A stretch of DNA of 64,000 nucleotides from Butyrivibrio sp. AE3004 (GCF_000703165.1 NZ_JNLQ01000002.1:310001-374000); one strand, 5' to 3'. Positions 41,298-50,025 are shown, counted from the first letter of the stretch. The notes: a model not told the origin generated them from the letters alone. Made by a program: numbers and translations.

Positions 41298-42680
41298 ATG
41301 TTAGAAGACAGCTTAACAGGACAAAAAGGCCTCTTCGAAACAGGGGTACAGACAGTCCTAAGGGGACAGGAAAACAGGTACAGACGTATCGTAATCCAGA
41401 ACGGAAATCTTACAGTCAATGCAAGATCCGAGGAGAGCGGAATCTGTGCCAGAGTGTATTGCAGAGGAGCCTATGGCTTTGCATCTACCTCAGAATATTC
41501 TGCTGATGCTGCGGCAAAGACCATCAAGGCAGCAACAGAGAATGCTAAATATCTTGATAAGTTTAATACAGAGAAGAAGAATATCTACCCTGCGCTTGCA
41601 GGTTCCTGGATAACATCTCCCAGAATGATAATTGATTATGAGCAGAAAAAGATCGTGGATATCTGCAAGGAAATCGATGCACATATTGAGAAGAATTACA
41701 CAGATCTTCTTTCCAGAACAGTTTCTTATGATGAGACAACAATGGAGAAGATTATTGTTACTTCAGATGCAGCCGATGGTCACGTTGCGTATCCTAGATG
41801 CAGAATTCTTGTTGAACTCAGTATGACATCAAAGGACGGACAGCCCGTTGAGCTGTTTAAGCTGTTCTTTGGCTGTGGTCATGCAGGGGAGTATTTTGCT
41901 GACCTTAATCCTATTTTCGAGGGAATTGAGGAGCTTTATAAGAATGTAAAAGAGAAGGCAAACGGCGTTTATGCTGAGGCAGGTCTTAAGACCGTAATCC
42001 TTCATCCTGATGTTGCCGGTATGATCGCACACGAAGCTGTTGGTCATACTGTTGAGGCTGACCTTGTTCAGGGCGGTTCCGTTGCTGGCCCTAATCTTGG
42101 AAAACAGGTTGCATCAGAGCTCGTTAGCATCGTTGACTTTGCCCATACTGCTCTTGGAGAAGAGGCACCCTTCCCGGTTTATCTCGATGATGAGGGTGTT
42201 GTGGCTAAGGATGCGGTTCTTGTTGAGAACGGAATTCTTAAGGATTTCATGCATGACAGAGAAAGTGCTCTTCTTTTTGGCAAAGAACCCTGCGGTAATG
42301 CCAGAGGCTTTACATTCTCAGATGAGCCTCTTATCCGTATGAGAAATACTGCGGTCCTTCCCGGCAAGGACAAGCTTGAGGATATGATCGCATCTGTAGA
42401 TGACGGTTATTATCTTGTGGCGACAGGCAACGGACAGGCTGACCTTACAGGTGAGTTTATGTTTGGTATTACCTGCGGATATGAGATCAAGAATGGTAAG
42501 ATTGGAAAAGCAATTCTGGATACAACTGTTTCAGGTATTGCTTTTGATATGCTTAAAACTGTAGATATGGTATCTGACTCCGTAATCTGGTGGCCCGGAA
42601 ACTGTGGCAAGAAACAGATGATGCCGGTTTCAACAGGCGGCCCTGCAATTAAGTGCAAAATAACGATCGGAGGTAGATAA
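41298..42680 (+). CDS. tldD: Metalloprotease TldD
   Basis: A 460-residue TldD-type peptidase. The zinc motif is IAHEAVGHTVEADLV (HExxxH) near residue 243. ARSEESGICARVYCRGAYGF, DDEGVVAKDAVLVENGIL and the C-terminal GNCGKKQMMPVSTGGPAIKC are family hallmarks. TldD forms a heteromer with TldE that degrades unfolded peptides and, in other bacteria, matures microcins and other RiPPs. tldE starts immediately after its stop. I see no RiPP precursor nearby, though the small peptides of this window are candidates. Confidence 0.94.
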   Translation: MLEDSLTGQKGLFETGVQTVLRGQENRYRRIVIQNGNLTVNARSEESGICARVYCRGAYGFASTSEYSADAAAKTIKAATENAKYLDKFNTEKKNIYPALAGSWITSPRMIIDYEQKKIVDICKEIDAHIEKNYTDLLSRTVSYDETTMEKIIVTSDAADGHVAYPRCRILVELSMTSKDGQPVELFKLFFGCGHAGEYFADLNPIFEGIEELYKNVKEKANGVYAEAGLKTVILHPDVAGMIAHEAVGHTVEADLVQGGSVAGPNLGKQVASELVSIVDFAHTALGEEAPFPVYLDDEGVVAKDAVLVENGILKDFMHDRESALLFGKEPCGNARGFTFSDEPLIRMRNTAVLPGKDKLEDMIASVDDGYYLVATGNGQADLTGEFMFGITCGYEIKNGKIGKAILDTTVSGIAFDMLKTVDMVSDSVIWWPGNCGKKQMMPVSTGGPAIKCKITIGGR

Positions 42681-43979
42681 ATGGCTAACTTACAGGAAGT
42701 ATCAGAAATAATTTCTGAGTATATAAAGACAAAAGGCGAAATTAAGGCAGACTTCACTATCTCTGAGACAGAGACTAATGAGATCACAATGAAGGATGGA
42801 AAGTTTACACTTTTCAGAACTCTCTTTGACAATGATATAGCTATAAAGGTTATAAAGGATCACAAGAAGGCAGCTACCAGCATAAATAAGTGCGATAAGG
42901 AATCTGTGGAAAAAGCAATTGACGAGGTTATCGCATCTGCTGAAGCAGGAAATCCGGATGAGTGTTTCGATATTGCACCGGGACTTGAGCCTGCAAAGTT
43001 TTCCATGGGAGCACTTACTCCTGACATCGAGAAGCTTATGGAGAGAACCAAGGAGCTTGCTGATGATATTGCCACAAGGCATAAGAACGTTATGATCATC
43101 GAGATGTTCGCTAAGTATGTTAAAAGTCATTCATTTTTTATGAATACGAATGGAACAAAGGATGAGTCAGAAGCCGGCTGCTATATAATCGTAGTTGAGT
43201 TTGCAGGTAATGACGGCAAGTCATCAACGGGTGTTGCAGTTACTGCGGTTACCTTTGACAATCTCGATGATAGACTGATTAACCTGGGTAATATTGAGAA
43301 GGATCTGACAGATGCCGAGAATTCTCTCAATCCCATCAGGATAAATGATAAGTTTGTGGGTGATATCATTCTTACACCTGCCTGCGCAGCTCAGATGATC
43401 GGAGGAGTTATCGCCAACGCTGTTGTTGATCATACTCTTATCACCAAGACCAGTCTGTGGATGGATAAGCTTGGAGAGCAGGTGGCATCACCGCTTCTTA
43501 CAGTCAGATCCAATCCTTCTGATGAAAGGATTATTCTCCGTGAGGTTCACACCGCTGATGGTTTCAGATCCGAGGATTATGACCTTATTGAAAATGGTGT
43601 GCTTAAGAGTTTTGCGGTTAGCTTATATGCTGCAAATAAGTGCGGAGTGAAGCGTGCACCGAATTCATCCTTTGATTTTATTGTTGATGCCGGAGATACA
43701 CCCTATGAGGATATGGTTAAGGGCGTTAAGAGAGGTCTCATAGTCGGATCTGTTTCTGCAGGACAGCCTGGTGCAAATGGCGAGATGTCAGGTGTAGCCA
43801 AGCAGGCATTCTATGTTGAAAATGGTGAGATAAAGGGTGCTGTAATAGAGACTATGATCAGTGGCAACCTTTTCGATATGTTAAAGAATATCAAGGCTGT
43901 ATCCAAAGAACTTCTCTGTGATGGAAGCATGGTAATGCCAAGCATGCTCGTTGAAAATGTTATAATACAGGGTAACTGA
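42681..43979 (+). CDS. tldE: TldE/PmbA, non-catalytic partner of TldD
   Basis: A 432-residue TldE/PmbA protein. It lacks the HExxxH motif: the corresponding region is GGVIANAVVDHTLITKTSLW. TADGFRSEDYDLIENGVLKS and SAGQPGANGEMSGVAKQAFY match the family. It starts at the base after the TldD stop codon, so the two are translated together. A strong terminator follows at 44054. Together they form the TldD/E peptidase in the cytoplasm. Confidence 0.94.
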   Translation: MANLQEVSEIISEYIKTKGEIKADFTISETETNEITMKDGKFTLFRTLFDNDIAIKVIKDHKKAATSINKCDKESVEKAIDEVIASAEAGNPDECFDIAPGLEPAKFSMGALTPDIEKLMERTKELADDIATRHKNVMIIEMFAKYVKSHSFFMNTNGTKDESEAGCYIIVVEFAGNDGKSSTGVAVTAVTFDNLDDRLINLGNIEKDLTDAENSLNPIRINDKFVGDIILTPACAAQMIGGVIANAVVDHTLITKTSLWMDKLGEQVASPLLTVRSNPSDERIILREVHTADGFRSEDYDLIENGVLKSFAVSLYAANKCGVKRAPNSSFDFIVDAGDTPYEDMVKGVKRGLIVGSVSAGQPGANGEMSGVAKQAFYVENGEIKGAVIETMISGNLFDMLKNIKAVSKELLCDGSMVMPSMLVENVIIQGN

Positions 43980-44053
43980 TGCAAATATAACTGTTACTTT
44001 CACTTTTTGGTGGAATGTGGCACTAAGTGCCGGATGAGCTAACAAGACAGATG

Positions 44054-44086
44054 CCCCTGCAGCAAAATAGCTGCAGGGGATTTTTC
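44054..44086 (+). terminator. Terminator of tldD-tldE
   Basis: CCCCTGCAGC (44054-44063) pairs perfectly with GCTGCAGGGG (44070-44079), followed by ATTTTT. Confidence 0.93.
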
Positions 44087-44153
44087 TTCTTTTGCCAATT
44101 TGTAATGTCTATAGAGTATAATATTGCTAACAATGTGGTTTGAGGAGGTGCTT

Positions 44154-44315
44154 ATGGCAGTTTACAGATGTAGAGCATGCGGTTACATTTTTGACGAGGA
44201 AAAGGAAGGTAAAAGCATACGTGATATTGATGTATGTCCAAGGTGCAAGCAGCCTGATGATATGTTTGTGCTTGTTGAAGCAGATGGTGATACTGATAAG
44301 GGGGCTGAAACATGA
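44154..44315 (+). CDS. Rubredoxin-like zinc-ribbon protein, 53 residues
   Basis: A 53-residue protein with two CxxC knuckles: [14 protein letters not shown] and [13 protein letters not shown]. This is the rubredoxin-like/zinc-ribbon pattern that binds iron or zinc, with an acidic tail. GAGGAGG lies 6 bases before ATG 44154. Its stop overlaps the start of the macrodomain gene (ATGA, 44312-44315), implying coupled translation and a possible joint function. The promoter stretch GAGTATAATATTGCTAACAA is repeated at 55371. Confidence 0.8.
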   Translation: MAVYRCRACGYIFDEEKEGKSIRDIDVCPRCKQPDDMFVLVEADGDTDKGAET

Positions 44316-44824
44316 ACAGTATAAAATATCATGTAGGAGATATAACAAAACTGAAGGTTGATGCGATCGTTAATGCCGCCAACAGCTCCCTTCTGGGCGG
44401 AGGCGGAGTGGATGGCGCGATACACAGAGCTGCAGGCCCGGGACTGCTAAATGAATGCAGAACGCTTAATGGCTGTAGAACCGGTGAGGCCAAGATCACG
44501 GGAGGCTTTAACCTTCCCGCAAAGCACGTCATTCATACTGTAGGACCGATATACAGTGGTAGTGTGACGGATGCCAGGGATCTGAGAAACTGTTACTGGA
44601 ACAGTCTGGAAGTTGCCAGAGAAAATGACCTTCATAGCATAGCCTTTCCCGGAATATCAACAGGAGTTTATGGATATCCCAAGAAGGAAGCTGCAATGGT
44701 TGCCCTTACTGCAATTAAGGAATGGACTTCAACGAATCCCGGATATGAAATGGAAATTACTATCGTGAATTTTATGGAAGAGGACTATTTGATATATCAG
44801 AAGGTTGCAGCGGAATTGAGATGA
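44312..44824 (+). CDS. Macrodomain ADP-ribose/O-acetyl-ADP-ribose deacetylase
   Basis: A 170-residue macrodomain of the YmdB type. The ligand motifs are [37 protein letters not shown] and [19 protein letters not shown]. The Asn of NAANSS and the Asp of GGVDGAIH fit a catalytically active hydrolase. It removes O-acetyl-ADP-ribose or ADP-ribose marks. It is coupled to the rubredoxin-like gene upstream. A second, fused macrodomain is at 50026. Confidence 0.92.
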   Translation: MNSIKYHVGDITKLKVDAIVNAANSSLLGGGGVDGAIHRAAGPGLLNECRTLNGCRTGEAKITGGFNLPAKHVIHTVGPIYSGSVTDARDLRNCYWNSLEVARENDLHSIAFPGISTGVYGYPKKEAAMVALTAIKEWTSTNPGYEMEITIVNFMEEDYLIYQKVAAELR

Positions 44825-44879
44825 ATATAAACATAATGGCCTGGGCTTGTTTTTACCGAAAAATGGGGAGATGTGTGAG

Positions 44880-45350
44880 ATGGTAAATGAAAAAGTTAAG
44901 AAATTTCTTGATGTAAAAGGATATGGTGACAGACTGACAGAGCATGCTGAGACAATAGATACCGTGGAACATGCTGCTCGGCAGATTGGATGTACGGAAC
45001 CGGAGATTGCAAAGACTTTGTCTTTTGTGGTGGATGAAAAACCTGTGATCGTAGTTATGGCAGGAGATGGGAAGGTAAACAGTTCCAAATTCAAGTCAGT
45101 TTTCCATACAAAGCCACATATGATCCCGAGAGATCAGGTGGAGGATATAACAGGATTTCAGCCCGGGGGAGTCTGTCCATTTGCAGTGCCTGAAGGGATT
45201 CCGGTGTGGCTTGATGTGTCGATGAAAAGGTTTGAGTTTGTGCACCCTGCAGGTGGTAATGAATTCACATCTGTAAGAGTAAGACCGGAAGAACTTGAAA
45301 AGATTATTGATACTGAAGGCTGGTGTGATGTATGTAAGGGATGGGAATAG
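44880..45350 (+). CDS. YbaK/ProX-type aminoacyl-tRNA deacylase
   Basis: A 156-residue YbaK/EbsC-fold protein. CTEPEIAKTLSFVVDEKPVI contains the catalytic Lys, followed by GDGKVNSSKFKSVF and GFQPGGVCPFAVPEG, which form the pocket. It hydrolyses mischarged aminoacyl-tRNA in trans. ATG 44880 is favoured over 44871 because the GGGGAG would touch the earlier start. It lies 55 bases after the macrodomain gene. Confidence 0.88.
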   Translation: MVNEKVKKFLDVKGYGDRLTEHAETIDTVEHAARQIGCTEPEIAKTLSFVVDEKPVIVVMAGDGKVNSSKFKSVFHTKPHMIPRDQVEDITGFQPGGVCPFAVPEGIPVWLDVSMKRFEFVHPAGGNEFTSVRVRPEELEKIIDTEGWCDVCKGWE

Positions 45351-45372
45351 GAAAAGAAAGTAAGAGGTAATT

Positions 45373-45675
45373 ATGGTAAAACACATTATTTTATGGACTT
45401 TGAAGGATGAATTGACAGCTGAGGAAAAGGATGAAATTAAAAAGGGCATTAAAGAAGGACTAGAGGGTCTTAAGGAAAAGGTTCCCGGAATTGTTGACAT
45501 TAAAGTGAATATCAATGGTCTGGAATCATCAAATGCTGATCTGATGCTAGATTCAACATTTGAAAATGAGGAAGCTCTTAAGGGATACTCTGTACATCCG
45601 GAGCACGTAGCGGTAGCTGATACTAAGGTAAGACCATTTACAAAGATCAGAAGCTGTCTGGATTTTGAGGCGTAA
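45373..45675 (+). CDS. Dabb-family (stress-responsive A/B barrel) protein
   Basis: A 100-residue ferredoxin-like A/B barrel. MVKHIILWTLKDELTAEEKD is the family start, followed by VPGIVDIKVNI, LMLDSTFENEEALKGYSVHP and HVAVADTKVRPF. The domain dimerises and occurs in stress proteins and small enzymes. It lies 22 bases after the YbaK gene and may share its transcript. The 240 bases after it (45676-45915) hold no other gene. Confidence 0.85.
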   Translation: MVKHIILWTLKDELTAEEKDEIKKGIKEGLEGLKEKVPGIVDIKVNINGLESSNADLMLDSTFENEEALKGYSVHPEHVAVADTKVRPFTKIRSCLDFEA

Positions 45676-45915
45676 ACCAAGAAAAACCGGCGGTGCACTT
45701 TAAGTTTTTAAGGGGATTTATAAAAGTGATAAAAAAGCCATATATCTGATATAAAAATATCCTATAAGTATCGTACACTTTGGTACAAGATGTTCATTAA
45801 CTTCGATGCCATATGGTAATCCGATTCAAAAGATGATAGGTTGGTTTCGGAAATATTAGATAGGGCAATCGGAAACGATGCTGTAATCTGTTGTTTACAG
45901 AGGAGGACAAGTATT

Positions 45916-46143
45916 ATGACTATGAGTAAATTTATCAAGTTGGATCCCCGGCAGGTTAAGGATTTTGTAAGCGCAGCTTCAAAATGCGATTTTGACGTAG
46001 ATATTTCATATAATCATCTGACAGTGGACGCTAAGTCACTCCTGGGTGTTTTTGGAATGAATTTCAAATTCCCGCTGAAGGTTAGTTACCGCGGATTCAA
46101 CCAGGAATTTGAGAATTATCTGGCAGAGCATGCAGCTGCATAA
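45916..46143 (+). CDS. HPr-fold protein lacking the active-site His
   Basis: A 75-residue protein aligned with HPr from QVKDFVSAASKCDFDVDI through HLTVDAKSLLGVFGM and SYRGFNQEFENYL. The phosphorylation site GxHARP is replaced by LDPRQ, so PTS phosphotransfer through His is not possible. The Ser of DAKSLLGV (Ser46 region) is kept. It may be a regulatory or structural paralogue. AGGAGGAC precedes ATG 45916. A strong terminator follows. Confidence 0.75.
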   Translation: MTMSKFIKLDPRQVKDFVSAASKCDFDVDISYNHLTVDAKSLLGVFGMNFKFPLKVSYRGFNQEFENYLAEHAAA

Positions 46144-46187
46144 GGACAAGTGAATAATGGACATGGTTTTCATGTTGTTTGGAGGGT

Positions 46188-46219
46188 ACTGCCAGGTGTT
46201 AACAACCTGGCAGTTTTTT
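46188..46219 (+). terminator. Terminator of the HPr-like gene
   Basis: ACTGCCAGGT (46188-46197) pairs with ACCTGGCAGT (46205-46214), followed by TTTTTT. Confidence 0.9.
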
Positions 46220-46240
46220 ATGTTATGAAGATTTTTCTGC

Positions 46241-46320
46241 AAAAGCGATTTTCCAAAAGGTTTTCACCTCTCGATGGATTTAATATACAACTCAGACCTT
46301 AAACAAACCTAAAGAATTCA
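46241..46320 (+). repeat. Dispersed repeat, copy 2 (partner at 16001-16078)
   Basis: Close match to 16001-16078. Here it lies directly before the small peptide gene at 46365 and carries only the tail of the membrane-protein coding region seen at 15748-16047. Confidence 0.7.
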
Positions 46321-46364
46321 TGTATAATAATCTGAAAACAGTAGTGTTTTCGAAAGGAGGCAGC

Positions 46365-46508
46365 ATGGATAATCAGAATAAAAGAAATGATAATGAAAAT
46401 AAGGGTAAGTCCGGGATTGAGTATGGTGCTATGGCGCTGTTGTCTGTGCTGGCTGTACCGGTGATACTGCTGGCAGGATTTTTACTGGATGATAAAAGAA
46501 AGAAGTGA
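46365..46508 (+). CDS. Small single-helix membrane peptide, 47 residues
   Basis: Charged N-terminus MDNQNKRNDNENKGKSG, one helix IEYGAMALLSVLAVPVILLA and GFLLDDKRKK at the end. GAAAGGAGG precedes the ATG. The peptide at 16905 shares nearly the whole sequence up to LLDD, so purifying selection on both protein and ribosome binding site is likely. The Sel1-like gene starts 9 bases later. Function unknown; it resembles small membrane regulators. Confidence 0.75.
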   Translation: MDNQNKRNDNENKGKSGIEYGAMALLSVLAVPVILLAGFLLDDKRKK

Positions 46509-46517
46509 AGGGACAGA

Positions 46518-46742
46518 ATGAAGGACGAAATTATACCTGATGAAAAGAAGCTTGCACTGCTTGACCTGATCGACAAGGCTGGAAAGGGTAGCATAGATGC
46601 AGCAGAGCAGGTGGCAGAAGCATATTTTAATGGGAACTATGAGGATAAGCCGAACCTCGTGAAGGCAAAGAAATGGGCTTCATATGCCGCAAAGCACGGT
46701 AGTGAGAAGGCTGCGGAGATCCTGAAGGAGATATCGCTGTAA
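46518..46742 (+). CDS. Sel1-like repeat protein, 74 residues
   Basis: A short helical protein with one Sel1/TPR-like repeat: IDAAEQVAEAYFNGNYEDKP followed by NLVKAKKWASYAAKHGSEKA. It has no membrane helix. It begins 9 bases after the membrane peptide gene, so the two are likely cotranscribed. The upstream sequence GAAGTGAAGGGACAG offers only a weak ribosome binding site. Confidence 0.7.
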   Translation: MKDEIIPDEKKLALLDLIDKAGKGSIDAAEQVAEAYFNGNYEDKPNLVKAKKWASYAAKHGSEKAAEILKEISL

Positions 46743-46860
46743 TGGAAGAATAAGAAGGCTGTTTTTTTTGCATTGAAGGTATATTGTGCTGACCTGCAGA
46801 TATAAAATGGTATTATAAGGAAACGTTAATGCATTTGTAGAAGATAAAGAGGCATGTGTT

Positions 46861-47196
46861 ATGAGTGAAAAGAAACTTTATAAAAGTAATGATAGAAAAA
46901 TCTGTGGCGTATGCGGAGGCATAGCTGAGTATTTTGGTGTTGATCCTACATGGGTACGTATTGGATGGGGAATAGCCGTATTCTTTACGGGATTTGGGAT
47001 TCCTGCTTATATAATCGCAGCGCTGGTCATGGACGACAATCCAAGTTATTTAGAGGATAAGTCATATGATCATGACAGGGTGGTCGATACCACAGCGACA
47101 TATAATAATGACGACCCTGTAGGTTATCAGCAGTCCCAGCAATATGAAACAGATGAACCTGTTGGATTTAACCCATATGATAACGTGAACAAATAA
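46861..47196 (+). CDS. PspC-domain membrane protein (paralogue 1)
   Basis: A 111-residue PspC protein. [20 protein letters not shown] and [12 protein letters not shown] are the family core, followed by one hydrophobic helix ([19 protein letters not shown]), DDNPSYL and a flexible acidic tail ending [10 protein letters not shown]. PspC proteins act in cell-envelope stress responses. Two paralogues lie at 57156 and 62237; all end in a similar D/AEPxGF motif. The DUF4003 gene follows after 25 bases. Confidence 0.9.
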   Translation: MSEKKLYKSNDRKICGVCGGIAEYFGVDPTWVRIGWGIAVFFTGFGIPAYIIAALVMDDNPSYLEDKSYDHDRVVDTTATYNNDDPVGYQQSQQYETDEPVGFNPYDNVNK

Positions 47197-47221
47197 AAAA
47201 CGCATGGAGGAGACAGACAGG

Positions 47222-48217
47222 ATGAAAGACACAGTTCAGAAGAGATGTGAATTATTAGTTGAAAACCGGAATATTATTCATGAAGGGTTTAAGCTTGAGA
47301 ACAGCTTATTGAAGGCTGTAGCCGGAGCTGCTTTTGCAGAAAAGGAAAAGACAGTGGATGTGGAGTATTTGAAGGAGTGCAGAAAGCTCTTAAGGGATAA
47401 GCAGGGGGCACTTTCATTTTTTCGTGGCAATAATGAGCTTATTGTATCAACAAGAATGGCACTTAGCAGTGATCCCGAAAAGTATATTGATGAGTTGGTA
47501 GAGGTATATAACAAGTTCCAGAAGGGCAAATTCTTTGGATCAACATACAGGGTACTTGCAGCCATGTCAATCTGTGATGTAGGCAAGTTTGCAGAGGCAG
47601 ATGCCATCATTGAGAAAACTAATGCCATAATGACCGGAATGAAGAAAAATCATCCTTTCATTACTTCTGATGAGGATACCAGTTTTGCTGTGCTGCTTGC
47701 CATGACAGAAAAAAGTGTGGAAGACATTCTCACGGAGCTTGAAGATGCATATCAATACATAAAGAAGAGCTTTTCACTTCATGAGAATGCTGCGTATTCA
47801 CTTACTCAGGTACTTACTATATATGATGGCAGGTATGAGGATAAGAGGGACAGGGCTCTTGAAATATATAATGCATTTAAAGCAGCAGGCTTGAAATACG
47901 GAAAAGAATATGAACTTGCGTCCCTGGGAACTCTGATTAACATCAATATGAGTGTTGAGGAGTTGATATCTGAGATAGCTGAAGCTTCAGAATTCTTCAA
48001 TGGCAAAAAGGGATTTGGCATGTTAGATATGAGCAGGCAGACAAAGCTTATGCTTGGGGCCATGGTGGTATCCGGTGTATATTCAGAGGAGAATTCTGTC
48101 ACAGATGCTTCAGTGACGAGCGGGGCACTTGCAATGATAATAGCAGAGCAGACAGCTATGCTTGTTGCGATAATGATTGCATCGACATCCGCAGCAACCG
48201 CATCTTCTTCACATTGA
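47222..48217 (+). CDS. DUF4003-family protein
   Basis: A 331-residue helical protein matching DUF4003: KRCELLVENRNIIHEGFKLE, RKLLRDKQGALSFFRGNNEL, EKYIDELVEVYNKFQKGKFF and a Ser-rich C-terminal tail (IASTSAATASSSH). ATG 47222 follows GGAGGAGA by 8 bases. The family has no known activity. It is often found in Lachnospiraceae. Its close linkage to pspC suggests an envelope-related role, which is inferred. Confidence 0.8.
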   Translation: MKDTVQKRCELLVENRNIIHEGFKLENSLLKAVAGAAFAEKEKTVDVEYLKECRKLLRDKQGALSFFRGNNELIVSTRMALSSDPEKYIDELVEVYNKFQKGKFFGSTYRVLAAMSICDVGKFAEADAIIEKTNAIMTGMKKNHPFITSDEDTSFAVLLAMTEKSVEDILTELEDAYQYIKKSFSLHENAAYSLTQVLTIYDGRYEDKRDRALEIYNAFKAAGLKYGKEYELASLGTLININMSVEELISEIAEASEFFNGKKGFGMLDMSRQTKLMLGAMVVSGVYSEENSVTDASVTSGALAMIIAEQTAMLVAIMIASTSAATASSSH

Positions 48218-48336
48218 GAATAAGTAAAGAGTGATCGCGTCAAATATCATCTTTTTTCGCCAATGGTATAACAGGTACCCGGAGTTTAACTAAATTTTCG
48301 TAGTGTGCCCGGCTATAAAAAATTTTAAAATGATCA

Positions 48337-48378
48337 TTGACTCTTCCCTTAGGGAACCCCTTAAGGTGGACATATAAT
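48337..48378 (+). promoter_or_regulatory. MerR-type autoregulatory promoter
   Basis: TTGACT (48337-48342) and TAAGGT (48362-48367) are 19 bp apart, with the palindrome TTCCCTTAGGGAA (48344-48356) in the spacer, the standard layout for MerR-activated promoters. TATAAT at 48373-48378 may serve as an alternative -10. Confidence 0.7.
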
Positions 48379-48397
48379 CAAAAAGGAGGTTCTGGAA

Positions 48398-49579
48398 ATG
48401 GAGAAGAAAATGACATCCGGAGAAATGGCTAAAAAGGCGGGAGTATCACAAAAGGCGATACGTCTTTATGATGAAAAGGGACTCCTTAAGCCGACAGAGT
48501 ATTCTGAAGGTAATTATCGTTTGTATGATGATGCAGCACTGCAGATTCTTGAAAAGATCGTTGCTTTGAAGCAGATAGGATTTTCACTTGAAGAAATCCG
48601 TGACAACTTAAAGAGTGGAGAAGCAGGAGACATCAAAGGTGCACTGGAGATTCAGCTTCAGAAGATGGAGGAAAAGAAATATCAGCTTGAGAAGATCACA
48701 GATGCAATCAAAAGAACATTAGCCCGCAAGGAGAGTCTTGATTGGGATGATGTTGCAGGGATAGTGCAGTATGTCAGCGCTGACCAGTCGGCGGATGAGC
48801 GCCATTGGGATGCTTTGAAACATACAAGCGGAGAGATGGACTGGTATGTAAGAATTTTCCGGTCACTTGATCTTCAAGAGGAAAACAGAGTCCTGGATCT
48901 TGGATGCGGATATGCGAAGCTTTGGAGAAACAACTGGACTGATATTCCTAAGGGGACAAAGATATCCGGATACGATATTCATGGAAGCTGGGCTGATGAC
49001 TTTGCAAAATTTATACCTGATAATATGGATAAATTGCCCGAGGGAGTGGAAATTAGCCTTGAATTTTCTGATCTCGAGGATGAGAAGACCTGGGAACAAA
49101 TAGAAAGAACCGGTGTTTATGATGTGGTTGTAGCGCATTATCTTGATTCTGAGATAAAGAATATCGAAGCTTTGGTGGCTAGTGCAAGCAGGGCTGTGGC
49201 AGAGAATGGTTTTTTCTCCTTTAACGGCGGAAATGTGGCAAATTGGAACAATCTCTTTAAGGAAGTGCTTGAGGCAATCGGGGAAGATGTGTCCTTTATA
49301 GATGAAACAATAGCCATACAGACAGAGAAGAGAAATCAGTACATAGCCATGATGGAGAAGTATTTTGCGAGGGTGGAATCAGTTCTTTTGCCAAACTTCT
49401 GGCATTATACAGAGGCAAAAGAAATTGTGGCAAAGATGAAGGATTACTATAGTAATCAAGAGAAAATCATTACCGGCTGCGAGGATAAGCTACTTGCGTA
49501 TTTCGAGGATAAGATTGAAAAAGACGGTGAGTTTGTACTTGAGGCCAGAAGCCAGTTCTGGCACTGCTACAAAAAGTAA
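48398..49579 (+). CDS. MerR regulator fused to a SAM methyltransferase
   Basis: A 393-residue fusion. Residues 1-75 form a MerR DNA-binding domain (TSGEMAKKAGVSQKAIRLYD, NYRLYDDAALQILEKI) followed by a coiled coil to about 115. Residues about 145-300 form a class I methyltransferase with RVLDLGCGYAKLWRNNW (SAM loop), ISGYDIHGSW and YDVVVAHYLDSEIKN. A helical C-terminal domain follows. The promoter with MerR spacing suggests autoregulation, perhaps by SAM or by the methyltransferase substrate. AAGGAGG precedes the ATG. Confidence 0.9.
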   Translation: MEKKMTSGEMAKKAGVSQKAIRLYDEKGLLKPTEYSEGNYRLYDDAALQILEKIVALKQIGFSLEEIRDNLKSGEAGDIKGALEIQLQKMEEKKYQLEKITDAIKRTLARKESLDWDDVAGIVQYVSADQSADERHWDALKHTSGEMDWYVRIFRSLDLQEENRVLDLGCGYAKLWRNNWTDIPKGTKISGYDIHGSWADDFAKFIPDNMDKLPEGVEISLEFSDLEDEKTWEQIERTGVYDVVVAHYLDSEIKNIEALVASASRAVAENGFFSFNGGNVANWNNLFKEVLEAIGEDVSFIDETIAIQTEKRNQYIAMMEKYFARVESVLLPNFWHYTEAKEIVAKMKDYYSNQEKIITGCEDKLLAYFEDKIEKDGEFVLEARSQFWHCYKK

Positions 49580-49594
49580 TGGTATAAAAAATAA

Positions 49595-50014
49595 AATAAG
49601 GGTGTTTCTTTGGAATGCGAGAGGCTTGAGCTGCAGATACTTGAAAAGCTTTCCGGTCAAGGGAAAAAGATTTTTGTTGATACTAATATATCGGTTGAAA
49701 CGCTTTGGAAGATTTCTGATAAGAACCATGTTGCTATCATGCTTGCTGACCCGGAGATTTCGGTTAGGAGATTTTTTGAAAGGCCAGATAAAGAGAAACA
49801 GTTTTTATATCAGCTCCTTTTGGATGAAAATGATCCGGATGCTGCTATAGAAAACTTCAGACAATGCCTCAAGCTGATAAACTCAAAAGAGAGTTACGAT
49901 AGATTTGCAAATAGCGGATTTAATGTGTTTGTTCGTGATGAAAACCGAAGCATAGAGGATACTATGAAACTGGTAGAAAAGAGCTTTGGTTATTGCAGTA
50001 AGACTGATTGTTGA
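49595..50014 (+). pseudogene. N-terminally truncated P-loop kinase-like gene
   Basis: The frame (start TTG 49610 at best) reads KKIFVDTNISVETLWKISDK, HVAIMLADPEISVRRFFERP and a helical tail ending KLVEKSFGYCSK. This looks like the lid and C-terminal part of a small kinase or AAA protein, without its Walker A region. It follows the MerR fusion directly and overlaps nothing essential. Either the 5' part was deleted or the protein is an unusual short form; the lack of a ribosome binding site favours deletion. Confidence 0.5.
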
Positions 50015-50025
50015 GGGAGGCCATT

